64,000 nt of DNA, from the NCBI GenBank assembly GCA_947462335.1, contig OX381721.1, positions 41,318,488 to 41,382,487 of the forward strand, written 5' to 3'. The translations under genes and the position numbers were made by a program. The notes below the pieces were generated by a model that saw only the letters and a program-made list of their open reading frames with translations, did no database searches and was not told the origin of the DNA. Source of the stretch: Harmothoe impar (Eukaryota; Annelida; Polychaeta; Phyllodocida; Polynoidae). This document shows positions 49,801 to 62,693 of the stretch, in pieces (position 1 is the first letter of the stretch; the number at the start of each line of letters is the position of its first letter).

Positions 49801-52800
49801 ACCGATCTTATCATAGACAGAAAAAACTGTTTCTATAAGAAATAGTCCTAATCAGGGCGACTCAGTCTCCTAAAGGTAAATTCATACCTGGCTTTCTCAC
49901 CTGCAAAATGGCATGATTACCTGTAATTAAACATCAAAGGGTCGGAATTGGCAGGTAAAGGTGGGGTAACAAAAGGGGAAAGGGGTGATTGAGGTGAGGG
50001 TAGGTGTAAGGTGTGAGAAGGAAGGGGTACACAGGGTTAAATCCTTATCTTAAGACTGCTTCCTTTTTCTTTCTTTCACATTATTACTGTACATTAGATA
50101 TACTATAGTGGCAAGTATGCAGGCGGTAATAAATGCATCAGCAATCGAATGATAATTGTAAGCTATTTAACAAGGGGGGGGGGGGATCTATTGGCGTATA
50201 TTAATGTCTGTAGTCGCCTGGTCTATGAGAGACTTTCTTTGTGTGATCTATGACTAATGGTGTGAGAATCTGTGGGTGTTATGATGGCTTTCTGTACTTT
50301 CCGGTTACTTCAGTTAAAGCTTAGGGTTTCTCTAACAACTCCCCAGACGCCTAGGACTATGTTAAGGAAAGGTCAGTGTAGAAAGAGAGAGGGAGTCCTA
50401 AGGGAGAAAAGATTCAGATAGTGGGTTATGGTGACCCTGCTACTCTGTCCCCTTCTCCCAGAGGACTTCTAGGGGCACCTTTTAAGTCGGAGCTCGACAG
50501 TTCATGAAGGCACCCATCAAAAGATGGCTACTTGCTGAAGGTGTTGAAGGCAGGGGTAGGACTAGGCACCTAAATGTCAAGTCTCCCTTTACAACCCTGT
50601 GGGGTGTTTAGGTTTAGGGATGAAGTCCCAGGTGGGGTTTAGGGCTGGGCTTTAAAGGGACACCTGGGGTGTTGAGTAGGGGACAAAGGCTGAGTCCAAT
50701 CAATCGGGGTAAGAAGTGACTGGGGATGGGGTGAGGGTGCATAGAAGGGGTGGTAACAGGTAGGAGAGTTTGGACTGTAGAGGGGTGGTGTGGATGTAAA
50801 TGTCCTATGGATGAGGTGCATCAATATGGGTTTGGGATATGTAGGGTTCTTTGGACACTTTTATAGAGAACTACAATATCTATAGATGGTTTTCTACATC
50901 TTTGACTATAGGGATGACTGTTTCCAGATTTGAGAAAAATGCAGGTACAGATCCAGGTGAAACACATTGATATTTATATAAATAGGTTAATTTCCAGCGA
51001 GGATTGGTGTAACCATGCCATTTTACCTGCTAATGAGTCCTTACACGTCCATTCTTCTTTCATTCATAAGCAGTCATTAGTCTAGATATGCCTATTTACA
51101 TGCATAACCATTGTATCTATCTACATGCGACAGAACTAGAATAAGCACAATGCATGCCACAGACACTGCATATTGCCTACAATCGTGAACTTATCACCAT
51201 GACTATACCCTTTATCATACATCTAGGCTAATAGAAAATTATTTCTATACCTGACGTCTAACATGTCTCCAATATTTCACACCTACAGATTCACAGAATC
51301 AAGACAATTTCATTCATACGCTCTATATGTGTATAAGAGATGCTGACCAACTAGTGGGTGTGTACAATGTACTAGCTTTCTATAGAAAATAACATATCAT
51401 AAGACACTTTCAAGATGAAAACATTTCCATTACATAGGCATATGAATACCAGTATAATTTTTCATAATGACAGAGAGTCGGATGAAATGGTAAGCACAGT
51501 AAATACTATGTATTTCAAAGGGAATCGCAATGGTCAGTGTTCGTGTGTGTAGCTTTAGTGTTCAGTATACATTTACAGGGAGATGGAGAAAGGGGCTGAA
51601 TGACTGAAGAGAGGGTAGATTTGTGAAAAAAAGGATATGGGACTACCTGGAAGGACTGAGTCTGGAAGAATGAATCGACTATTGTGTGAATAGATGATGT
51701 ATGGGGAAGGATTATCGTAGCAGGGATTGTATTGGACACGTCAGTTATGAATCCACTTAAGATTTAGACCAGGCTTAACTCCTCATCTCCTTAATACAAG
51801 AGTTTAACCATCTGTCTTGTCCCTACCCACAGATGAGTACATGTGCCAACAGGGCCTAGGTCTTACAGGTTCAAAGCCTGGACCTCCCCCCTGTGGCCAA
51901 ATCTCATCAGACACCACTCAGATGTGCAGTATGGAAGTGTAATACTTTAAGCTTCTTAACTCTATAGGCACCCCTCCAAATGTTTTATAATGTATTATCT
52001 AATTATCCCATTGTATGCCAATGTCAGGGCAATGCTGCTATGGGGGCCAGAATTTATGGGTCGGATGCGTATATAGGAGAAAAGGGACCGTCTTTAAGCC
52101 ATGAAATATCAGCTGATAACATCGCTAATCTCTAGAAATGCAAGGGGCAATGGGGAATGTGGCATTCTTTTTTCCATTGTAGACTTTAATTACTTATAGG
52201 CTCCTTTGAGTCTTTGTTTGGCTTATGGGAGCTCAGCAGGTGCTCTTTGCCTAGGGGAAATTGCATCAATTACAAGCATTGTCTTCGTAACCAATTGGTA
52301 TAATTATTAGTTCTCTATAAAAGAAGAGAAATATAATAAGAGTCATATCACAGACATAGAAAATGTTGTTTGATGCTACAATGCACGATAGAATTATATC
52401 ACTTATGTAGGCTACATCCAAGACAGTAAACTATGCTACATTTCAGCACTTATTCATGCATGGTACAATTATCATTATAGACAATGATATTGCATACTAT
52501 GTCAGTGATATTAGATAGGCTATGTAGACTAATACCTCGTGACAGACGTACATAATCATACAATTATGATTATTCACAATACTATCAAGCTTTTCAATGC
52601 TTGAATTTTTCTGTACAGGAAAGCTGAGATTGAACACCACAATTGAATTATCTTGATTAAGGATTCAATTAATTTCCATGATTAAGAGCGGGGTGATCAC
52701 GTCATCACCTTACACGGCATCTCTTACTATCTGAATCTATTGACAGCGGATTGCTCCCTGTCGATGTAACATACATTCTAATTGGCTCCTCTGATCACGT

Positions 52801-54146
52801 GCCCTGCACGTGTTGAACGGTGCCATCTGTTTGGATAATTTGGCATTGATATTTATTTGATTATTTACAATCACTGGTGCTAACTCAATCAAAGAATGGA
52901 ATGAAAACGAAAAAACAACCTTAAAAGAAAGAAGAATGAACCTCAACTCATTTCAACCCAAGCGTTCCAAAACTAGTCAACATCAAACGAGACCGGTATG
53001 GTTAGTATTTTTCATTTATTTCGAGCTCATTTCTAATGATAAAAACTCCTCCCTTGGGTTTACAGGCACATGTGTTTGTTCTGTTCAGAAATGCAATGCA
53101 ATTCATGTCACTTTGTATCATTACATTTTTTCTGCCTACTTAGTGGAGTGTGACATTACTACGTCACCTTGAAAACAAGTTATTCTTGCTTGGTGATATT
53201 ACTATGGTAGGTGCAATGGGTAAATTGCCAGGTAAAATGTTAAGTGTCGCAGACACCTGGCCTCACCAAAGGTTGTATCAGGTGCTTTGGGTGCTGGTGC
53301 CAAAGACCAATTAACCTAAACCAGATGATTGTTCCACAATAATAACAATCATGGCAATCATGGCAACTATCACCTCACCCACCTTCAACCCTCCAGGTTT
53401 TCAGATGCATCCTAGTTTGGGGCTAATAACTAAATAGTCTTTCAAATTCCATTCTAGAAGTTATTAAATTATAGCATTTATATATGAAAAATATAGCTCA
53501 TGTTTGATATACCACTGAATCTCCTTTTGCCTTTTTATAAGATATAGGTAATGTGAAATCAGATTTTACTTAGAACCATAAAATCTTAGCAAATCTTATT
53601 TGATAGATAATTGGTTAATAGTAACTAGTCTGAGGGGGAGAACAAGACGACTTGGTACGAGCATGCATAGATTCAACCCATCTATATTTTACAACGCTTG
53701 AATATACCTTCCCACCCAGGGGTCTATAATCCCTTTGATAGATGCCTAGTTTTGCTGTGAAAACATTACCATAAGCTGTACAATGTTGACATACTGTCAT
53801 ACAGAACTAAATTAGCCCCAGATTATAGAAATATTGACCTTGTGCAGGTAAAGTCTTACTTTCATTGCAATGCTGCAAACTTGCTTAATTCTGACATATC
53901 ATTAGACACATTTATTCATTCTTTGTACAAAAGTCCTATAGGGGCAACTTACAATCCTCAGACCAGTATCAATACTGATAATTCCCAGACTCTAGATCCT
54001 GTTGCCACTTTCCACACAGAGTTTCCATGCCAACACAACCTTTGACCATAACACCTCTCCGCCTCTGTACACACTGCCTTGCCCCCTCCCCCCCTCCCAC
54101 AGACCCTTCAATTATAGATGCATCACTCAGCCATTCCCTCTAGCCA
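46898..54146. other. Long stretch without a confident exon
   Basis: G12 run at 50174-50185; X-box-like GTAACTATGGAAAC at 48263-48276. A minus-strand proline-rich frame at 50639-50824 and a Ser/Pro-rich one at 51515-51739 come from pyrimidine-rich DNA and lack good splice sites. A 20-nt segment between TTTAATTACAG and CAG|gtgaga (minus, about 49900-49919) could be a micro-exon but is too short to judge. Confidence 0.35.
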
Positions 54147-54219
54147 CACGTGACCAGTCACGTGCTCAGGTCATGTCGTCACGTCAACACGTGACCACTG
54201 GTCATGTGACGTGACGTCA
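54147..54219. promoter_or_regulatory. E-box/CRE cluster with nested palindromes
   Basis: CACGTGAC-CA-GTCACGTG (54147-54164) is a perfect dyad of two CACGTG E-boxes. A second near-perfect dyad, CACGTGACCA-C-TGGTCATGTG, lies at 54188-54208, followed by a consensus CRE TGACGTCA at 54212-54219 and further ACGTCA words between. The CACGTG core suits bHLH-ZIP or CLOCK-type factors, and TGACGTCA suits CREB/ATF. The cluster and its symmetry are seen directly; activity is inferred. Confidence 0.45.
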
Positions 54220-56287
54220 TGGTCATTACGTTAATACCTATAGCGTGAAATGTTACACATGGCAGGGAGGAGAGTGTCCATATAATGTAGCTATATCATT
54301 TCTGTACTGAAGGTTCCAATTGACAATGGACAATTGGATATTTTCTACAGCATGCACATTATTCTTTACCTTTACACTGATGACCCTGATTATTTGATCA
54401 TAATGGCTAAATCATGAATACTCTTATGAATTGAACAATAAATGTACCCATAACATTCCCAGAACTCCAGAGGCATGATAATATTGGCTATATCATATTC
54501 AAATGAATGTCCGTCCGACAAGCCATCAATACCGAGCCCATTATGAGAGTACCGTTACAATATTGAAGCTGATGGGCCGTGCAGAACGTTCCGCCTCAAT
54601 GGTCAGATATGTGGGTCAACTTGGGTCAGTTTAGGGGTCAGCCCAACATGGAGGGTAGGTGTAAGGTCGGCTATGGACACGATAATCAGCTGACCTATTG
54701 CTGTGTAGTGGGGTGGTAATAAAGTGATGTGACAGTCATGAGGGTTATTACAATATCAGTTGGAGAATGTCACCAGGATGGTAGATGTTCCATGGGAAAT
54801 GTGCAGTTATGTGATCAGACTGATCATGCATCATGAGATCATGGGATAATGCATGGTAAAACATTCGCATATTTTTGTTTTCTCGTCTAGTGTAGCGTAG
54901 TATCGCCTGAAGTAGATATTGGGGACTCTAATTGCTGTATCCCCTTTCGCTGTCCAATTGATCATTCATATCCCTATCTCTCTTTCCCTTATTCTCTGCG
55001 CCCCCCGCCCCCCGATCTCCCCCTCTCCATCTCTCTGTCACTATGTTTTCGTCCGTTTTCTCTTCCCATTGTAACACAGTGTCTCCAACAATACTAATAG
55101 CCGAGCATCAAGTTCAAAATGAAAATATGACACAGAAACACACTGTGGAGTGGCAAACTATGTGTTCCCCATAAATACATTCAATCAGGAACAGAACCAT
55201 GTTATATTCCGTCACACTCCATATTGTCCTTGATACTACTCCACCCTTTAGCTCCTGGTGACAGCTGGTCCAGCCCCTGCTGTCAGGTCCTTACCTTATT
55301 GTATAGGTGTCAGTAATGTGACAGTAGTTTGTGGTGAGTAGTCTCCGGGGTAGTCTCAAGGAGTACTTACAGTGGTATAGGAGTGGGCTAATGGTGCTAA
55401 TGCATCTCGCTAATCGAGTTAATACTGTGGCAGATTGATCCTTATAGAGCATCAAACAGCTGTCAGTTTAGATATAGATGGTAGATTGGGAAACGCTTTT
55501 TAGACTGGAACTTAGGGAGATATGGTCACCCAGTTTTGAGTTGCAGAAAAGGTTTTTAAAATGTATTTGAGGTTTGCCTTTCATTTCAACTTCTTTATCC
55601 AATACGTGATTGGTACTTGCCTGAGTAATATGTCACCAGTTGGGCCGCAATACTATAGACTTCAAAGGCACTGACCAGTACGCTTGGCATTGCCTGTAGA
55701 TTTAACTAGCAGTCTAGATGAGCCAAAATGAAATGGGAAATGGGAGAAATAGGAGAGACGTGACTTCATTTGGCACTGCCTCTCACCTATCCCCACTGAT
55801 CCCTGCCCACAATTACAATGATATTACTCTTCTTGCATCACGTGCTGATATAAATGTAACTCAGTATTGTTGCATGCCAGAAATTAGTTTGTCCTTATAA
55901 CCAGCGAGTCCAGGTTATACCATATCGGAATGAATGTAGCTACTGTGAAGAACAAGGACTTTATTGAAGATGACAGTTCCGAAATGTAGCTGTATCTAAA
56001 TTAGGAGACATTACAACCTTAATACCTTGGTTGACCAGGTATATATGATCAATTATTCAACTGATATGTTTAGAATAGCTTCTTAGAAATAGAAAAAGGT
56101 CTTCCGGCTATCACATTGATTGAATAGCCAGACCTACAAATGTACAAATATATCCAAGTCATAGACTATTTTAAAGTCCGTACCAGACTTCAGGAAAGGG
56201 TATCTTCAGAGCCCCGAATGAGTGCCCTTTGATGAGGGTCCATTAGCAAGAAAAAAAAAGACGCTAACAGGAGAAAGTAAGTGTAGG
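54220..56287. other. Non-coding stretch
   Basis: A CCCCCCG-rich tract occurs near 55003-55015. A minus-strand donor AATAAG|gtaagga (near 55294) has a 60-nt open segment upstream with a poor acceptor, so it is not called as an exon. Confidence 0.35.
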
Positions 56288-56425
56288 TACACAGCAAAAT
56301 TTACAGTAACTTTACATATACTGTAGCTTTATAGTATATTCTACTGTGCACCTACAATAAACTGTACACCTACAGTAGATGTTACTGTATACCTCCAAAA
56401 AAGGCAACCAACTATTTACAATGTA
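56288..56425. mobile_element. Diverged copy of the 32832-33029 MITE
   Basis: The right end AAGGCAACCAACTATTTACAATGTA is the reverse complement of the left terminus and subterminus of the 32832 element, with few changes. The interior has the same TACAGTA/GTAGATGTTACTGTA words. The left end (ACAGCAAAATTTACAGTAAC) is decayed, so the boundary is approximate. Confidence 0.55.
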
Positions 56426-58799
56426 CAGACAGGTCGTGACTTCCATCAGCAGCTGAGGGTGGGTGATGTCATAAAGCTTTACTTCTCAAAATGCCTTCTT
56501 GTTGGGGGGTATCCCCAGGTTGACCTGACAATAAGAATCACTCTTTTGATGTCCACAAAGAGTAACCTGCATCCCTGCCTACCTTTGGCACCAGGGTGCA
56601 CCTTGTCAAAGTGTTCCACCTGGGTGATCACCCCGTCAGAGGCCAAGTCTGCAAAGTCATGCCAAGTCTGGTGCCAAGACTGAATGGCCAGCCAGGTATG
56701 GATGCAGCGCAAAGGGTAACTACCAAGCTATTCAGTGAGGTGGATTGATTTAAAGTGGGTTTAATTTTCATTGTACTCTGTGTCCTCATGGGGTGTGATA
56801 TTACATGAGGACTATTTGGCATGGCTGTGAGTGTTTGTAACCACAAACTGTTCTTAATTTGAGCCATTCTACTACCACCTCTTGGTCTAGATAGGGTACT
56901 GATCCAGAAGGCTACTGATGTGTACGTAGTTATACTAATGAGATGACATGATGTGAGATGAGGAAACAACTTACTTTAGAACTTAAATGGCTTTCATTTA
57001 TCTGATCCCAATCTATCAGCATTTGAAAAGTAGTAGTTAGATACATGCATTCTAACCTATTGATCATTATTTTATATGATATTTTATTACCTGCTTTGAA
57101 AAACAAAACCGGTGCTTATTTCTTTTAATGTGTTAATACTTTCTCAATGTCATCGCTATACCTGTTCAGCGCTGGCACTTATTTAAAGGACCGGGGAATG
57201 TACATGGACATACGTACATGGTTTAGACAATGGCCAGTTTTATAATGTCCTGGGATACTGTAAAAGTGTACCTTGTTACCTTTTATGTCGAATGGTGCAT
57301 GAACGCTGTGTACACTTTCATCCTAGCCTCATATGCCCTAGTCATACACTGACTGTGCACATCAGGACGATTTATCATGTAATAAAGGCTACACTTATAT
57401 AATTCATATATTCAAGGGTCGCTGGATTAGTGTTCTAATTTAGTAGAGTATCGGTACATGGGTTTACACTGTTAATTACATAAAGACTAAGGGGTATAGT
57501 CATGAATTATGTGTGAGCGATTTGCATAAAGCGGGTGAGAGATGGAATGAGTGGTTGGGTGGTTGTATTGTAATACAGTGTAGTATGTGTGAGTGTGTGA
57601 GTGGACAATGATAGGCATACAAGGTGTGAATGAGGTGTCATTTATCAATGGACTGCCACTCTCCCCAACTGTTACGCACATTTGCATCATCAGTGAACTA
57701 GAATGTGTGAAGCTACTTGTAGACTAGCTGTAATGAAACAGTGTAAGCTTGTCTGAGATCCAGCTATATGAATTCAATAATCACGAAAGCAGGAAAGAAA
57801 TCTGAAAATTATTCTACAAGGCCTGCTTCACTATTCTGTCTCGAAACGCTCTACATGCTTGATTCGCCCCTTGACCAAAAACCAATTTCAATATACTACT
57901 TACATTCAGTTACTGGTCATAGGGTGGGAGTTGTCTCGATTTCATTAATGATCTATAACATAAAATAAATTAAGTCACTCATCTTCAATGTTGTAATTTA
58001 TTCCATCTTACCCTTCAACAATTTACCTTTCAAGGGGCATTCTCGCCACTCGCACTTCACCACAGACTGGTAGTAGACTAGAACAGTACTAGAATAGTGA
58101 GTGGGATACGCTCGGTGATTATGCCACTCATTGTTTCTGTAAATTAATGACATAATTTCTATTTCCATTTTTTCCCTCGATATCTTATATATCTATTTTT
58201 CTCCCCTATCAACATGTCCGAATATGAGAACAGTCTTGGTTAAAATGCCCCTGATCAATAAGCTATACCCATATTGATCTCAATCTGTTTGTTATGCACT
58301 CTCTTTAGCTGCCCATAGAAATATCCTCATGTTCCAACAAGCCATGTCTTTTAAATAATTAAACAACACAGAGTCACATGCAAACCAGCTGTGCCCCCAT
58401 TAAAATATAAAACTGGCTACTACTTAGTCAAAGTAGAATTCAATATTTCATTGTACACTACTTTCAGACAGGTAATTAGGTGACCAGTGTGCGTTATACA
58501 TAGAAACAAAGATGTAACTTGAATATCACCAAAACCATTCGCTATGGCCCCAATAAAACTGTCAGAGATGTTAGAACCAATCAAGACATTTTGCTGCTCC
58601 TGGACAGCTATTCTACAGCGGTGACGGGGAATGCTGATTCCAATCCCTGTCACAAGCATGCAACCATTAAGTCAGTGGATACTGTACTTCTGAGAGAAGC
58701 ACATTAATACAACTCTATCGAGAAAAGAAACTCTATTGAGCATTGAGATTGAACATTTGCAACCCTGCTTCTGATAGAGGAACTAATATGTGGCATGTA
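56426..58799. other. Non-coding stretch
   Basis: Open frames at 56459-56683 (plus) and 56479-56969 (minus) overlap on opposite strands without clear splice signals. No known family is recognised. Confidence 0.35.
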
Positions 58800-58848
58800 C
58801 TGGGAAAAGGGACCTTAGTGCACCCTGCACTAAGGGCCTTTTTCGCAG
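58800..58848. repeat. 49-nt hairpin, copy 2 of 2
   Basis: Arms at 58800-58822 and 58826-58848 pair at 20 of 23 positions around a CCC loop. It has the same arm length, loop and termini as the copy at 36019-36067, so it is one family. No flanking duplication is evident. Confidence 0.75.
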
Positions 58849-60463
58849 ATCGTGTCACATATACTATGCTGATGAAAAGCTATTAGGTAGCAAGTACAGA
58901 GCAGAACTAGTTCAATAATATCTCTATGAACCAGACCTGTTGAAATGGGAGAATAGGCAGCAGAGCGTCAACGGTAAACTGTAATCCATATCCATCAGTG
59001 TAGCCATCACTTATTCAAAGGTGTGGAAACATAATGTTGTGTGCCTTAGGTATGAACAATTACCATCTACTTAACTGCAGCCCTCAACAGTAAGTATGCT
59101 CATTCCGTATGATTTATAGAACAGGGTGCTAGGTTATACTAACAGAGGAGGCAATGCTCAATAGGTTGCATAGCTTCCATTGTTCTAGGTTCATGTAAAA
59201 GGTAGAGTGCACCTTAATAAAGACACAATAGGGAATATCTTTTCCCTAGCATATTGATGTCCTCTCCCGGGTCACCTCTAGTTTAACCCTCTAAATCTAT
59301 ACATTATACTATTTTGTGCATCTGTAAAAATGCTTTGAATCTAACAGATGCACACATGTACTTGGTATGGAATATGATTATTTGGTACTGATAACATTGC
59401 TTATAGAAACAATATTGGTAGTTTAAGATAAATTAGCATGTTGATATACCATAGCATTATACATCAGTACATATATTGGCTGTACACACGTGAGTGAATA
59501 GCCTGGTATGAAATGATATCTATCACTTCTATATGTATACTGCCACGTACAGTGTTACACTATATGGCATGAGTTCAACCCCTCTCCAAATCCTCTGTGC
59601 GTGCCTATTGGTAATATAAAATCAATTACAAATTGCCACCCTCAAACCCATATTCGATACCACCTCTTTACTACCGGACCGAATCTAATGCTCCACATTG
59701 CTAGGTCTGACCATATCACCCTAGATCACCTCTCCAGTTGGTTGGCACTGTACCTTAAACTAACCCTATAGATGAGAGTTTTTTTTGAGAGCTAACAAAA
59801 GGGCTGGCCCTAACACAGTGACTATTAGCAGACAAAGGGGGGATCGACCAGTTACTGTTTGTGGGGGAAGCTTCCAACTGACCACCACTTAACTGGTCAA
59901 TAAAATGCTCCCCTTAGGGACATCCCTGGCTGCCTAACCAAAGCCAATATCCAGGTTGCTATAGGGTGCTCTCCATTCATTAGCATGCAATCATTGTTAA
60001 GAAGTAGGCATAGTTGGCAGGGTACCTCCATTAAGGTCATCTATTTATGTGCAGACGGAGAGAGGGTTTATGGATAAGTCATCATCTAGTAGATAAATGT
60101 AGACAACATGGACCAAGGTTCTGGGTTGCCACTAAGATCTACCATTGTTAGGGTACCTTTATTATAAAGGTTATGAGGAAAATTTATATGATGATGCTCT
60201 GGATACCACATGATATCAAGTTTTAACTACACAGAGAGGAAAATAATTTTCACCTCACCATTCATAAAACTGATTAAATATTACAATCAACTTCCAATCA
60301 ATGACAGACACGAAATACAAAAATGCATTAATCATCTGATCTTTCCGCTGATCTCTGCTTTGCATTTGTAAGTTTCATTTTGCTTTCCTCTAATGAATAA
60401 GCCAGAGAGAGATATTAAATATTAACTATATAAACAATGCATTACGGTCACGCCGCATGGTAA
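58849..60463. other. Non-coding stretch
   Basis: No exon, element or repeat that I can support. Confidence 0.4.
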
Positions 60464-60550
60464 GAGCAATTAGTGTGACTAATTATGAATGGCTAATTAT
60501 GGGCCCACACATGGAGGGCCACAGCAGATCGATTCTCTCTAATTGGGGTA
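60464..60550. promoter_or_regulatory. TAATTA-rich candidate enhancer
   Basis: GCAATTAGTG, GACTAATTATGAATGGCTAATTATGG and TCTCTAATTGGGG lie within about 90 bp, giving four homeodomain-type cores, two of them in the repeated block CTAATTATG. AT-rich DNA yields such cores by chance, but the repeated 9-mer is notable. Confidence 0.28.
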
Positions 60551-61719
60551 AAACTAATAATAGCAATATTATGGTTCTCACACACGCTTCTTCCTGCACG
60601 TAGAAAATGCTTGATAAATACAAAAATATTTACGAAGGAATTCAGATGTAACGATATACCAGCAGTTAACTAAATATCATTATCATCTTATATTTAGCCT
60701 AAAAGCAATACTTATTAAAAGTTTATATCAATTGTAGGTCAATGGAGGGAGGAGTGGATCCAGGACATGCATCTATCAGACTATGTCTACCTCAGTTACA
60801 TAATATATTTGTACATATACCCTCTTTCAACTTTCAACTATTGCATTGTGGTTGAAATCTGGAACGTTTTTGTACTCAAAGAATAAATAGACTTGTCTTG
60901 TTTGCATGACGTCTCATACTATAAGTGTGACCCAAAGTGTCGTGACTTTGGATGCTGGTGTTTGCACTTGTAACCCAGTCAATGCCAGCTGATCCACCCC
61001 TACCCCAGCACACACATGCGCTTTTAATGTTGTATTGCTTTAGACCCTTTTCACCCATACCACTTCTTGGTTCTCTTCAGCATTTCTGGAATATTGTACA
61101 TTATACATCCATCAACAGACGGTAATAACATGTTAATGCTGTTTTGTGGCTCATATTTATATACAATAAAGGCTCACTATGGTCTCCGGAATACTCTCAA
61201 TCGATAATTGCCTTTGTGGGGATTGCCAGCATTGTTCAAGAAGTAAGATCGTGATCTTCTCCCAGGCCCCCTCTATAATATTCCTCTCCCTAACGCATAT
61301 TGTGACCTGGGTCACTGCATACATCAGAATAAATAACCTATTGTAAACAGGGTAAAGCATGGCTATGTGTAGGCATGTGTGTGTGTGGGAGGGGGTGAGT
61401 TGGTGGGGATGGGGTATTAGGCAAGAGATCATATGTGCCTCACATATCATGCAATCCATCCAGAACAAGCTTAATATTTGATCAGAGATTACTGTATGGG
61501 TTGTTAACACGAACTATTTACACAGGAGTCATCCTACTCACCTGATAGTGGGCTGATGTTTTATAAATGTTCATGCAGTACGTTTCTGACATAATCTAGA
61601 TCTCTATATCAAATGTCAGGCCATTCAATTTCAACCCTCTGAACAGTTCACATAATTTAATTCGTGTTGGCGTTTTGCAAGTCACTCATACAAGTCTGTA
61701 GGTCTTTTTGTATCCCTAA
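60551..61719. other. Non-coding stretch
   Basis: A minus-strand donor CTATCAG|gtgagtagg (near 61541) has a 44-nt open segment upstream (phase 1 to 0) but a weak acceptor. The 117-residue minus-strand open frame at 61157-61510 has no splice support. Confidence 0.35.
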
Positions 61720-62060
61720 CCCTTTCAGGGCCGCTGCTGCCTCTGGGCAGCATCTAAAAAAACCTTGAAAAACCGCTGCTGCCATAGGGCAGCAAAATTG
61801 ATACCCTAGGGCTTCAATACCACTATACTACAGCTCCTGCTATGAAACAAAGAATTAGAATTTTTGAATCAATCCAAAAATATTTAACAATAATACTACG
61901 TCCCCTTGTCAAAAAGGTGTAAATTCTGTCTCCAATACAAATTATTTCACTCCTTAGCCACTATCCAAGGGAGCACATACTTGCAAATTTGCATATTCCT
62001 ATGGCATAGGGCCGGTGGTTAAGTCCCAAATGACATATTTCAATGCCAGCAGGGAAAGGG
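61720..62060. mobile_element. piggyBac-like MITE, 341 bp
   Basis: The element starts CCCTTTCAGGGCCGCTGC and ends GCCAGCAGGGAAAGGG, so the reverse complement of the end is CCCTTTCCCTGCTGGC. CTAA abuts both outer ends (61716-61719 and 62061-62064), like a variant of the TTAA duplication made by piggyBac transposases, whose ends usually begin CCCTTT. Just inside the left end are two hairpins, GCTGCC-TCT-GGGCAGC and GCTGCC-ATA-GGGCAGC. No transposase is encoded. Confidence 0.65.
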
Positions 62061-62693
62061 CTAATGTGGGCTAAACATAATTCTAAATTGGACCGCTCCA
62101 ATATCTAAATGCGGAAGGAAAGTATTTGGGGAATCGTTGTATTTGGAACAGGACATAACCAGAGGGACATTTTTCATCATTCGCTGGTGTGGTAGGGTTT
62201 GAGATACAGGGGTGGTGAAAGGGTTACATAGATGGAGAATTCATTCAATAACCTTTGTACAGACTCTCTGTTTGCTCCCCTCTCTCCCTAGACCCATACT
62301 TCTGCCATCCCCTTGTGGACCCTGCCTGCACCACCCTCACAATGGAACAGTGAGACCCCTGCAGTCGTCAGATTCACTCTAGCATGTCCTCATTGAAATA
62401 CAGACATGTCTTCCTGTCTAGTTTATTCCCGATTCAATTATTAGAGTTGTGCCTATGTATGTGGGTGTCCATGGGAACTCTCAGCAATTTGCGTGCCCCC
62501 ACACATATTATATATATAGCTGTGTGTAGTAATGTAAATAGTATGGTAAATGTATGTGCACATGCCATGTTCATTGGGATAGTCCCGGGGGTAGTCCATT
62601 ATGCTCCTATGCATAGACTATACACTATGATATATAATGCATCCAGATGTCTACACATGCCAAAAACAGGTATCAACAAAACTCCCTACTTAC

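Noticed and set aside
50639..50824. Proline-rich minus-strand open frame
   Set aside because: Derived from a pyrimidine-rich tract; the donor (CCAG|gtgtcc) is weak and no acceptor is convincing.
51866..51885. GGTTCAAAGCC resembling a tRNA B box
   Set aside because: No A box, acceptor stem or anticodon arm can be folded around it.
55295..55354. 60-nt possible minus-strand exon
   Set aside because: The frame that looks most protein-like stops just before the donor, the remaining frame needs a poor acceptor, and its phase (2 to 2) does not fit the series.
61542..61585. 44-nt possible minus-strand exon, phase 1 to 0
   Set aside because: Good donor but purine-rich sequence before the AG; phase does not fit the next candidate exon.
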